A stretch of DNA of 9,959 nucleotides from UBA2336 sp046294915 (lineage in GTDB: Bacteria > Bacteroidota > Bacteroidia > Cytophagales > Cyclobacteriaceae), in contig JBKBOE010000080.1 of NCBI GenBank assembly GCA_046294915.1, positions 1-9,959 of the forward strand. Direction: 5' to 3'. Positions within the stretch are counted from its first letter, which is position 1. Every line of letters begins with the position of its first letter. The notes under the pieces are model-generated. The model ran no database searches. It was given only the letters and a program-made list of their open reading frames with translations, and was not told where the DNA came from. This document shows, piece by piece, positions 1 to 6,955 of the stretch. A program made the position numbers and the translations under genes.

Positions 1-1071
1 GCACGTTATACCTATAGAAAAATTCTTATCGTGGCCGGTCAACTTGAACACGACAAAACCCTGATACCAATTTTACAAAGAACGGCAAGACAGATACCCG
101 TTATTAGCGGAATCCTTTCCAACCTGCATGAGGTTTCCGGTGCTATTCGCTATGCAGATGCAATTCTCTCCTCTCTGTCTGAAGAAAAAAACAGAAACCT
201 TAAACCCGATTTACTGATCAGCTTCGGTAAATCCGTCATCAGCAAAAGCCTTAAAAACTTTTTACGGAAATTTCCAGATATCCCGCACTGGCACATACAA
301 TCGCACCACGGAGCCACCGATCCGTTTAAGAATCTTACAAAGGTACTTGTTGCCGAACCCGCTGCTTTCTTTTCGATTCTTAACGATTTTGACCTGGGCA
401 TTGATAAACACTACGTGCAGTTATGGAGTACTGAAGACCGGGGCATTGCGCATTCCATCAACACCTTTTTCCCTCAACCCGAATTAGGTGAACTGGAGCT
501 CGTGAAAAATATTATGGACAGGTTGCCCTCACCCTGTAACCTGCATCTGGCAAACAGCATGAGCGTTCGGTATGCCGAGTACCTGGGCCTGGCAACCGAT
601 AGAGAACACATAGCTGTATTCAGCAATCGGGGAACGAGCGGCATTGACGGCTGTACCAGTACCGCAATTGGCCATTCGCTCTCTTCGGAAGTCATCAATA
701 TTCTGATCACCGGAGACCTGGCTTTTTTTTATGATCGAAATGCCTTCTGGCATAACTACCCGCTTGCAAATCTGAGAATCGTTCTGCTCAATAACCATGG
801 AGGAGTGATCTTCAAACTCATTGATGGCCCGGCTCAGTTGCCGGAAGCCGATGATTATTTTGTAACCCGGCAAACGCTTACCGCTAAAAACCTGTGCAGT
901 GAATTCGGATTTGATTACCTGCCGGTAACTTCATTAAAAAGTTTACCAGCGGTATTGGACGATTTTTTCAGTGCCGGAAACCGTACAAAAATTCTTGAAT
1001 TGGAAAGCAGCATTGAACTGAACAAAACACTCTTTGAAAGGTTTAAAAAAAATATAAGTCAACACCCATGA
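1..1071 (+). CDS. menD: MenD, SEPHCHC synthase (5'-truncated by window edge)
   Basis: MenD is a thiamine-diphosphate enzyme that joins 2-oxoglutarate (as a succinyl-semialdehyde anion) to isochorismate, giving SEPHCHC, the first committed step of menaquinone synthesis in the cytoplasm. The reading frame is open from base 1, so the gene begins before the window; about 356 C-terminal residues of a usual 550-580 are present. A GTG at 31 lies inside the conserved stretch RKILIVAGQ and is not the start. Seen: the family signature SNRGTSGIDG near 622-651, and the thiamine-diphosphate/Mg motif GDLAFFYDRNAFWHN starting at 712, followed by NNHGGVIF. Together these mark the C-terminal cofactor domain; the part before it is the central domain. 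The TGA stop at 1069-1071 overlaps the menB ATG (ATGA), a sign of translational coupling. The promoter must lie upstream of the window. Identification is firm. Confidence 0.96.
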   Translation, partial: ARYTYRKILIVAGQLEHDKTLIPILQRTARQIPVISGILSNLHEVSGAIRYADAILSSLSEEKNRNLKPDLLISFGKSVISKSLKNFLRKFPDIPHWHIQSHHGATDPFKNLTKVLVAEPAAFFSILNDFDLGIDKHYVQLWSTEDRGIAHSINTFFPQPELGELELVKNIMDRLPSPCNLHLANSMSVRYAEYLGLATDREHIAVFSNRGTSGIDGCTSTAIGHSLSSEVINILITGDLAFFYDRNAFWHNYPLANLRIVLLNNHGGVIFKLIDGPAQLPEADDYFVTRQTLTAKNLCSEFGFDYLPVTSLKSLPAVLDDFFSAGNRTKILELESSIELNKTLFERFKKNISQHP

Positions 1072-1892
1072 AACTAACCAACCCCTGGCAACCCATTAAG
1101 GAGTACAAGGAAATTCTTTTCCATAAGCTTGAAGGTATTGCCCGCATTAGCATTAACCGGCCGGCTGTTCATAACGCTTTTACTCCACTTACCGTAATGG
1201 AAATGATTGATGCGATGAGCATTTGCCGCGAAGATGCCGACATTCGCGTGGTTATCCTCACCGGTGAAGGCGGTCAGGCCTTTTGCAGCGGGGGCGACCA
1301 GAGTGTGCGTGGGCATGGCGGATATGTTGGCCAGGATGCGGTGCCCCGTCTTAACGTATTGGACTTGCAAAAACTAATCCGCTCCATACCGAAACCCGTT
1401 ATCGCTGCCGTGGCCGGTTGGGCAATTGGTGGCGGGCATGTATTGCATGTGGTTTGCGACTTAACCATAGCAGCGGAAAATGCACGCTTCGGACAAACCG
1501 GTCCGAAGGTGGGCAGTTTTGATGGCGGCTTTGGCGCCTCCTACCTGGCACGGATAGTTGGCCAAAAGAAGGCCCGCGAAATCTGGTACCTGTGCGATCA
1601 ATACAACGCCCAGGAAGCACTTGAAATGGGACTGGTAAACAAAGTAGTGCCGCTTGATAAGCTGGAGGAAACCTACGTTGAATGGGCACGTAAAATTATA
1701 GCCAAGAGCCCCTTGGCCATACGTATGCTCAAGGCCTCCTTCAATGCCGAACTGGACGGCCAGGCCGGCATCCAGGAATTAGCAGGAAATGCTACGCTCC
1801 TGTATTATTTGAGCGAGGAGGCCAAAGAAGGCAAAAATGCGTTTATGGAGAAACGCGATCCCGACTGGTCGAAATTTCCTAAATTCCCGTAG
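1068..1892 (+). CDS. menB: MenB, 1,4-dihydroxy-2-naphthoyl-CoA synthase
   Basis: MenB is a crotonase-fold enzyme that cyclises o-succinylbenzoyl-CoA (the product of MenE) to 1,4-dihydroxy-2-naphthoyl-CoA. The 274-residue product is close to the E. coli length (285). Seen: SGGDQ at residues 74-78 and GGGH at 121-124, which form the CoA/oxyanion region; FGQTGPKVGSFDGG at 141-154 with the catalytic-loop Asp152; REIWYLC near 170; and a C-terminal GQAG-QELAGNAT segment typical of MenB rather than general enoyl-CoA hydratases. Gly145 in QTG is the residue that in type I MenB binds bicarbonate as the catalytic base; type II enzymes have Asp there (QTD), so this is predicted to be bicarbonate dependent. 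The ATG overlaps the menD stop by four bases, and the TerB-like gene follows after 22 bases, so it sits in the middle of an operon. Identification is firm. Confidence 0.97.
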   Translation: MKLTNPWQPIKEYKEILFHKLEGIARISINRPAVHNAFTPLTVMEMIDAMSICREDADIRVVILTGEGGQAFCSGGDQSVRGHGGYVGQDAVPRLNVLDLQKLIRSIPKPVIAAVAGWAIGGGHVLHVVCDLTIAAENARFGQTGPKVGSFDGGFGASYLARIVGQKKAREIWYLCDQYNAQEALEMGLVNKVVPLDKLEETYVEWARKIIAKSPLAIRMLKASFNAELDGQAGIQELAGNATLLYYLSEEAKEGKNAFMEKRDPDWSKFPKFP

Positions 1893-1914
1893 TTAAATCC
1901 TTATCCATTACCAC

Positions 1915-2283
1915 ATGGAAATTCCAAAGCGCGAAATATACCGGTCAATTGCTGAGGTTGCCTACGTAATTGCTAAAGCCGATAAGGGCCTCAGCCCTAC
2001 TGAGCGTATGGCCTTTACCGACATTATTAAAGAAGAACTGGAGTACGATTCATGGGTTGCCCAAAGCCGGTTTGAGTTGCTGGATGAAGTGACTAACCCT
2101 TCGCTGGAAGAGGCTTATAAGGATGCCATGAACGATTTCAAAAAGTACAAATCTCACCTTACACCGGAACTCAAAGAAACCGCCAAGCGCGTAGTCAGGC
2201 GTGTAGCCGATTCGTGCTGTGGATTTTCTCCGAAAGAGGCCATGATCCTCGGCCGGTTTGAAAACGACCTTGCTGAACTCTAG
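1915..2283 (+). CDS. TerB-like helical protein inside the men operon
   Basis: This is a 122-residue, wholly soluble and probably all-helical protein with no signal peptide or membrane segment. I read it as TerB-like from the segment AEVAYVIAKADKGLSPTER at residues 13-31: a helix, an Asp-containing loop and then SPxE, the pattern of the TerB fold (IAxADGxIsxxE). A second, shorter copy of the pattern, ADSCCGFSPKEAMIL at 98-112, suggests the internal duplication seen in that fold. The name comes from tellurite-resistance loci, but most TerB-like proteins have no known role, and nothing here points to tellurite: terC, terD and terZ are absent. It lies 22 bases after menB, and its end overlaps possible menE starts, so it is co-transcribed with the pathway. 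A chaperone-like, regulatory or scaffolding role for the Men enzymes would be inference only. The fold call is moderate and the function unknown. Confidence 0.7.
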   Translation: MEIPKREIYRSIAEVAYVIAKADKGLSPTERMAFTDIIKEELEYDSWVAQSRFELLDEVTNPSLEEAYKDAMNDFKKYKSHLTPELKETAKRVVRRVADSCCGFSPKEAMILGRFENDLAEL

Positions 2284-2296
2284 CGCACCCACCAAT

Positions 2297-3388
2297 GTGA
2301 ACTATTCGTTTGCGTCAATCCGGATTAACCAACGTGTAACAGAAGTTAACGCCATTATTACGGGTAAGGAAAAGGGCCGCACCCGTTTTGAATCGGCCGT
2401 GTTTGATTTCATCCGGCAGTGGCTGATGGAAACTGCAGCATTTACTCAGCAAACCAGTGGATCAACCGGAGCTCCAAAAAAAATTACAATCACAAGAGAC
2501 CAGATGATTGCCAGTGCCGGGCGCACACTGCATGCATTGGGCATTATCGCTGGCGACTGTGCGCTGGCTTGCCTTAATCCCGAATACATAGCCGGCAAAA
2601 TGATGCTCGTCCGGGCATTGGAATTCAACCTGAAACTGGAAGCTGTTGAACCAACATCCGATCCCTTGCAACACATTAACCGTGAATTTATAAACGGTTT
2701 TGCCGCTTTCGTTCCCCTGCAACTTCAAACCATGCTCGATAACCCCCAGCGGATCTATCAACTTAACCAGATGAAAGCGGTTCTGGTAGGCGGTGCTCCC
2801 GTGAGCGATACACTCGAAAAAAAAATAAAAGCACTTACATGCCCCGTTTATGCCACCTATGGAATGACCGAGACTGTTTCTAACATAGCCCTGCAAAAAC
2901 TTAATGGCACAGAAACTCAAAAAAATTTTAACACACTGCCGGGTGTTACCGTACAAACCGATGAGCGGAGTTGCCTGGTAATTCATTTACCCGGTGTACC
3001 TGAACCGGTTATAACAAACGATGTGGCCGAACTGCAATCCGAAACTTCCTTCCGTATTCTCGGACGCTGGGATCATGTTATCAACACCGGAGGTGTAAAA
3101 ATAAACCCCGAACAACTTGAAAAACAGGTAGAAAAAATTCTCCAAGCGCATGGCATCCTTCGCCCTTTTATTATCGGCAGTTTACCCGATGAAAAATTAG
3201 GAGAGCAACTTATACTGCTTGTAGAGGGAATCCCAATGCACTCCGAAACCGAGGGCCGATTTATTGAAAAATGTAAACAACAATTAGAGCCTTATGAAGT
3301 ACCTCGGCAAATCCGGTACCTGGATCAATTTTTCTATACCCCTTCTGGAAAAATAAACAGACGAGAAATTCTGAAGAGTATCCGGTAA
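2297..3388 (+). CDS. menE: MenE, o-succinylbenzoate-CoA ligase
   Basis: MenE is an adenylate-forming enzyme that activates o-succinylbenzoate with ATP and joins it to CoA, supplying the substrate of MenB. Seen, numbering from the first possible start at 2258: the phosphate-binding loop TSGSTGAPKK at 66-75, the adenine-site motif ATYGMTE at 199-205, the hinge GRWDH at 269-273, GGVKINPEQLE at 278-288, and PSGKINR at 362-368 with the catalytic Lys365. All key residues are present. At about 363-376 residues it is shorter than the E. coli enzyme (about 450), with a reduced N-terminal domain, as is common in Bacteroidota. There is no ATG start: an in-frame stop lies at 2243-2245, and the choices are TTG 2258, TTG 2270 or GTG 2297. 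I chose GTG 2297 because it follows the stop of the gene before and leaves a compact N-terminus; TTG 2258 would overlap that gene by 26 bases. The product is secure, the start is not. Confidence 0.93.
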   Translation: MNYSFASIRINQRVTEVNAIITGKEKGRTRFESAVFDFIRQWLMETAAFTQQTSGSTGAPKKITITRDQMIASAGRTLHALGIIAGDCALACLNPEYIAGKMMLVRALEFNLKLEAVEPTSDPLQHINREFINGFAAFVPLQLQTMLDNPQRIYQLNQMKAVLVGGAPVSDTLEKKIKALTCPVYATYGMTETVSNIALQKLNGTETQKNFNTLPGVTVQTDERSCLVIHLPGVPEPVITNDVAELQSETSFRILGRWDHVINTGGVKINPEQLEKQVEKILQAHGILRPFIIGSLPDEKLGEQLILLVEGIPMHSETEGRFIEKCKQQLEPYEVPRQIRYLDQFFYTPSGKINRREILKSIR

Positions 3389-3396
3389 CCAATACC

Positions 3397-3426
3397 TTGC
3401 CTGCTGCAGTTTCTCTGTTAATTTTG
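3397..3426 (+). promoter_or_regulatory. Bacteroidota-type promoter for yebC
   Basis: TAATTTTG at 3419-3426 matches the Bacteroidota -7 consensus TAnnTTTG exactly. A TTG at 3397-3399 lies 19 bases upstream, where the -33 element is expected. Transcription would begin near 3431-3435, giving a leader of about 15 bases before the ATG at 3448. The site lies in the 59-base gap after menE, so yebC and the barrel gene behind it probably form their own unit. The match is direct; activity is inferred. Confidence 0.65.
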
Positions 3427-3447
3427 CCCCTCTGAATTTAAGTTGTT

Positions 3448-4155
3448 ATGGGTCGGATATTTGAAAAACGAAAACACAAAATGTTCGCGCGGTTCGACCG
3501 CATGGCCAAGGCTTTCACACGCATTGGTAAAGACATCGCCATAGCCGTTAAACAAGGCGGGCCAAATCCTGAATACAACCCTAAACTAAGGATGGCCATA
3601 CAAAACGCCAAGGGCGTTAACATGCCCAAAGACAAAGTAGAAGCTGCTATTAAACGGGCCAGTTCCAAAGAAGAAAAAGATTACCAGGAAGTAACCTACG
3701 AAGGTTATGGACCGCACGGTGTGCCTATTCTGGTGGAATGCGCAACCGATAACCCCACCCGCACGGTGGCTAACATCCGGCTGCACTTTTCAAAAAACGG
3801 GGGCAGCATGGGCAACTCCGGTTCGGTTGCATTCCTTTTTGAGCGTAAGGGTGTTTTTAAATTTGATGCCGGCAAACTAAACCTTGATGAACTCGAACTG
3901 GACCTGATTGATGCCGGTGCTGATGATATTGAACAAGGCGAGGATGAAACCATTATCTATACAAAATTTACCGAGTTCGGACAGATGCAGAAGTTTCTGG
4001 AATCCAGAAACCTGGAGCCAAAAAGTGCCGAATTGCAATATATCCCCACCACCACCAAGGAACTTCCCGAAGACCAGGTAGACGAGGTGCTGAAATGTGT
4101 TGAAGCCCTTGAAGGTGACGATGATGTTCAGAAAGTGCATCACAACCTGGCATAA
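3448..4155 (+). CDS. yebC: YebC/PmpR family protein
   Basis: This is a 235-residue cytoplasmic protein of the YebC/PmpR family (also called TACO1 in mitochondria). The family was long annotated as transcriptional regulators; more recent work ties it to translation, helping ribosomes through proline-rich stretches, so a DNA-binding role should not be assumed. Seen: the N-terminal helical domain with the Bacteroidota form of the signature (MGRIFEKRK, then MAKAFTRIGKDIAIAVKQGG, residues 19-38), NPKLRMAIQNAKGVNMPKD at 44-62, and the central EGYGPHGVPILVECATDNPT at 85-104 followed by GSVAFLF at 125-131. The length and all three domains are normal. It has its own promoter just upstream and is followed after 19 bases by an outer-membrane protein gene. 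A well-conserved family and a firm call. Confidence 0.95.
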   Translation: MGRIFEKRKHKMFARFDRMAKAFTRIGKDIAIAVKQGGPNPEYNPKLRMAIQNAKGVNMPKDKVEAAIKRASSKEEKDYQEVTYEGYGPHGVPILVECATDNPTRTVANIRLHFSKNGGSMGNSGSVAFLFERKGVFKFDAGKLNLDELELDLIDAGADDIEQGEDETIIYTKFTEFGQMQKFLESRNLEPKSAELQYIPTTTKELPEDQVDEVLKCVEALEGDDDVQKVHHNLA

Positions 4156-4174
4156 TGGTTGTATCAATGCAGGT

Positions 4175-4882
4175 ATGAAAAAACTAACCCTTCCGCTGGC
4201 ATGCTTTATTTTTTGCACCCTGGCATTTGCTCAGGAATCTGGCCAGCTATCCTTTCAATTGAATACAGGTATTCCGACAGGTGAATTCAAAGAAGCTGTT
4301 GATAATTCAATCGGTGGTGCGGCTGTAGGTTTCGGCACCAACGTGCTCTTTAACCCAAAAGGCAAAAAGGGATATTCCCCCGCTTTTTTCGGTGCCGATT
4401 TTTCCTACATGACCTTTGGCCGTGATAAAATTAAGGCTACTAACGATGCCCCGCCCTTTAAAACCACCTTTAATTACTATGCCATTAATGGCATGACACG
4501 CATCTTTCTGTCCGGCAAAGAAACCGGGTTCGTTCCTTTTATTGATGGCACCCTTGGGCTGAAGATATTCAATACGCGTACCAAGGTGGATAAAAATGTT
4601 ACCCACATCATTCTTGACGACAACCAACCCGAAGTCATTAACACCACAAACGACAACGGCCTGGGTTATGGAATTGGCATAGGCTGGTATACCCGTAAAA
4701 CCCGTGATGAGGAGGACCCGCCAAAAGGCTCGTTCACCTTACGGGTGATGTATCTGTGGGGCGATTCTACTTCGTATATAAAACGAGGCTCCGTGAAAGT
4801 TGAAAATGGGTTTGTTACCTATGAAGAGGGCTCAACAAAAACCAATATGATTATGGTACAACTTGGTGTAATACTCTTTTAA
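4175..4882 (+). CDS. Small outer-membrane beta-barrel protein
   Basis: This is a predicted 235-residue exported protein. The frame is open further upstream, but the ATG at 4175 is chosen because it gives a proper signal peptide: MKK, a hydrophobic core, and a signal peptidase I site LAFA|QE after residue 19; an upstream start would put about 26 polar residues before it and overlap yebC. There is no lipobox. The mature part alternates hydrophobic and polar residues with many aromatic and glycine residues (for example SPAFFGADFSYMTFG and NGLGYGIGIGWYT), and it ends in MVQLGVILF with a terminal Phe, the usual signal for barrel insertion. A small 8-10-strand barrel is likely. Ligand and role are unknown. 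It follows yebC by 19 bases, probably in one transcript. It ends 8 bases from the stop of the convergent sulfatase-fold gene, with no clear terminator between. Confidence 0.82.
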   Translation: MKKLTLPLACFIFCTLAFAQESGQLSFQLNTGIPTGEFKEAVDNSIGGAAVGFGTNVLFNPKGKKGYSPAFFGADFSYMTFGRDKIKATNDAPPFKTTFNYYAINGMTRIFLSGKETGFVPFIDGTLGLKIFNTRTKVDKNVTHIILDDNQPEVINTTNDNGLGYGIGIGWYTRKTRDEEDPPKGSFTLRVMYLWGDSTSYIKRGSVKVENGFVTYEEGSTKTNMIMVQLGVILF

Positions 4883-4890
4883 AGAAACGC

Positions 4891-6834
4891 TCATTCAACT
4901 GTAAGGCGGTTGTCCACCATCCTGTTTTTATATTGCTGTATAAATGCCTTGAGCTTTCGTTCCATAGGTAAAACCATCTCCGGCAACTGATCTTTCAGGT
5001 TGGAGGAAAGCATCCTGTCAGAGACAAAATCATGCAATGCCACAGTTTTATCACCATCAAATCGCAGCATGTAGTTTTTATAAAAAAGGTTGTAGGTATC
5101 CCGGTAGGTAAAGGCAAACGGTTCATCATTTGAAAACACATCCCTGCCGAATGCAAAGAACGGTTTATCATACCCAAGGTACCCCAATACCGATGGCATA
5201 ATATCAATATGCTGAATAAGTTCATTTTCCACTCCCTGAAGCGAGTGGTCGGGCCTGAAGAATATTACCGGAACGCTGTGTAAACCCCAGGTAGTCCGCG
5301 ACTCGGGGAATACAATGTCGGATGAACAATGATCGGCTGTAATGACAAACAAGGTGTTGCTGTACCACGAAGACTGTTGCGCCTTTTTAAAAAAATTCCG
5401 CAATGCAAAGTCAGTATACTGGATACATTTTAAAATGGGTTGCTCCCCTCCTTTGAAGACTCCCTCAAACTCCGAAGGCACCCGGAAGGGGTGATGGGAG
5501 CTGACTGAAAAAATGGTGGATACGAAGGGCTCCGGAAAAGTGTTGAGCGTATTGAAATAAAATAAGAAGAACTTATCGTCCCAAATTCCCCACATGCCAT
5601 CATAATCCCCATCATTGGCATATTCACTCATGCCATAATAATGGTCAAACCCGGCCAGGTTCATAAATGAATTAAAACCCATCGAACCGTTTGGAGCCCC
5701 ATGAAAAAAGGAAGTGTGATAACCTTTTTCTTTAAGCAATGTTCCAAGTCCCCGGATCCGGTTGTTTGAGAACGGAGTCAGAACATAAGGAATATCAACA
5801 GATGGAATGCTTGCAATTATAGAGGGCAATCCATCGATGGATTTACGCCCGTTGGCAAAGGAGTGTGTAAATGTTTTGCTGTGGCGGATAAGAGAGTCTA
5901 AAAACGGGGTGTATCCTTTATATCCCGGCTTATCCGTATTCAGTGCCCCGATAAATTCCTTTGAAAAACTTTCAAGAATAATGATTACTACATTGTATGG
6001 ATGCAGGCGGGCTGTATCCGTTGGGATGTGCACCGGAGAATAAACCGCTTCAGCTTCTTCATCGCTGTCAAAATACCTGACCTTCTGAATTTTTGTCTTG
6101 CCCAGTGTGCGGAGTATAGCAAAAGACGTATTCAGCACAATACTCACTTCATTGGCATGTTTTACGTACTCGCCCGCATTACTGAGGGTTATAGGCCTTG
6201 TGCTGTGTTTGAATCCTCCCCGGACACCTCCAATAAACAAATAAATAATGAGTGGAAGACTCAGCACACCCAACCCATAATAGGACAGCCGGTTTTTTAT
6301 CATTGGGCCACTAACGTGGGTGAAATTATATAAGCTGTACATAATCCATACAAGCGCTATCCAGAAGAGCACGGCATACCAATAATCAAACAGAAATTGA
6401 AAACCCAAGGCCAGAAGATTCTCTTCATGTTCAAATTGCCGGAACACATCGGCTGTTGTTCTGCGAAGGGTAAAACGGTAGTAAATAAAATCTGCAACAT
6501 TTGCCGCCAAGGCAATTCCATTGAACACCATAAAAACAATCTTTACAATGTTCTGGTACCAGCCTTTAAACCGAATGTCGAACGGCACGATCATGAGTAC
6601 GATAATCAGGATGTTGACATACAAAACTGCCGTTAAATCGAATTTCAACCCGCCTAACAACATCTTCATAAAACCGGCAAGCGTAACATCGGGAAAGTAT
6701 GCGCTGTTGAACAAATAGAAACCAATGCGGCACATCGAAAAAAGCAGCATCACAATGAGTAACCGTTGCAGGAGTGCCAGGTAAATATTTCCCCGCCAGG
6801 AAACGCCCTTAAATAAATTCAACCAATTCTGCAT
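4891..6834 (-). CDS. LTA synthase-like sulfatase-fold membrane enzyme
   Basis: A 647-residue inner-membrane protein with an alkaline-phosphatase/sulfatase catalytic domain on the periplasmic side. Five hydrophobic segments occupy roughly residues 17-42, 55-85, 95-118, 152-170 and 183-203, the layout of lipoteichoic acid synthase and OpgB/MdoB. The catalytic domain begins near 280: NVVIIILESFSKE with metal ligand Glu288, NGRKSIDGLPS with the likely nucleophile Ser332 (Thr in many relatives), SVSSHHPF at 443-450, and ITADHCSSD at 498-506 with Asp501 and His502 as further metal ligands; His519 in WGLHSVP is also family-typical. These enzymes transfer phosphoglycerol or phosphoethanolamine from phospholipid heads to a glycan or lipid. 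Bacteroidota have no lipoteichoic acid, so the acceptor here is unknown. It stands alone on the minus strand, convergent with one barrel gene and divergent from another. Family firm, substrate unknown. Confidence 0.9.
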   Translation of the reverse strand: MQNWLNLFKGVSWRGNIYLALLQRLLIVMLLFSMCRIGFYLFNSAYFPDVTLAGFMKMLLGGLKFDLTAVLYVNILIIVLMIVPFDIRFKGWYQNIVKIVFMVFNGIALAANVADFIYYRFTLRRTTADVFRQFEHEENLLALGFQFLFDYWYAVLFWIALVWIMYSLYNFTHVSGPMIKNRLSYYGLGVLSLPLIIYLFIGGVRGGFKHSTRPITLSNAGEYVKHANEVSIVLNTSFAILRTLGKTKIQKVRYFDSDEEAEAVYSPVHIPTDTARLHPYNVVIIILESFSKEFIGALNTDKPGYKGYTPFLDSLIRHSKTFTHSFANGRKSIDGLPSIIASIPSVDIPYVLTPFSNNRIRGLGTLLKEKGYHTSFFHGAPNGSMGFNSFMNLAGFDHYYGMSEYANDGDYDGMWGIWDDKFFLFYFNTLNTFPEPFVSTIFSVSSHHPFRVPSEFEGVFKGGEQPILKCIQYTDFALRNFFKKAQQSSWYSNTLFVITADHCSSDIVFPESRTTWGLHSVPVIFFRPDHSLQGVENELIQHIDIMPSVLGYLGYDKPFFAFGRDVFSNDEPFAFTYRDTYNLFYKNYMLRFDGDKTVALHDFVSDRMLSSNLKDQLPEMVLPMERKLKAFIQQYKNRMVDNRLTVE

Positions 6835-6955
6835 GGAGGCAGCGAATTACGTAAAAATTAAAGAATTTTAACTACTATGTTAATGCATTGTATATCAGGC
6901 AGTTATTAATGATGAATATTAATTGTTATTTTGCTTGTTAAAGTACTCCTCTTGA
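6835..6955. promoter_or_regulatory. AT-rich divergent intergenic region
   Basis: This 121-base spacer separates the starts of two divergent genes and should hold both promoters. On the plus strand TTATTTTG at 6926-6933 is one base off the Bacteroidota -7 consensus TAnnTTTG and lies 22 bases before the ATG at 6956, a fitting distance, but I see no good -33 TTG at the right spacing. On the minus strand I find no match worth naming. No clear operator or inverted repeat is visible. Confidence 0.35.

Noticed and set aside
31..33. GTG at 31 as the start of a short menD-like gene
   Set aside because: The frame is open back to base 1 and the GTG falls within a conserved beta-strand (KILIVAGQ), so the gene is cut by the window edge.
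1915..2283. Tellurite-resistance locus
   Set aside because: Only the TerB-like fold is present; no terC, terD, terZ or related genes occur, so the resistance label would mislead.
4097..4174. 26-residue N-terminal extension of the first barrel protein
   Set aside because: It overlaps the end of yebC in another frame and would bury the signal peptide; the ATG at 4175 fits better.
4875..4885. TCTTT/AAAGA inverted repeat as terminator between convergent genes
   Set aside because: A one-base loop cannot form and the stem is only A/T rich with 5 pairs.
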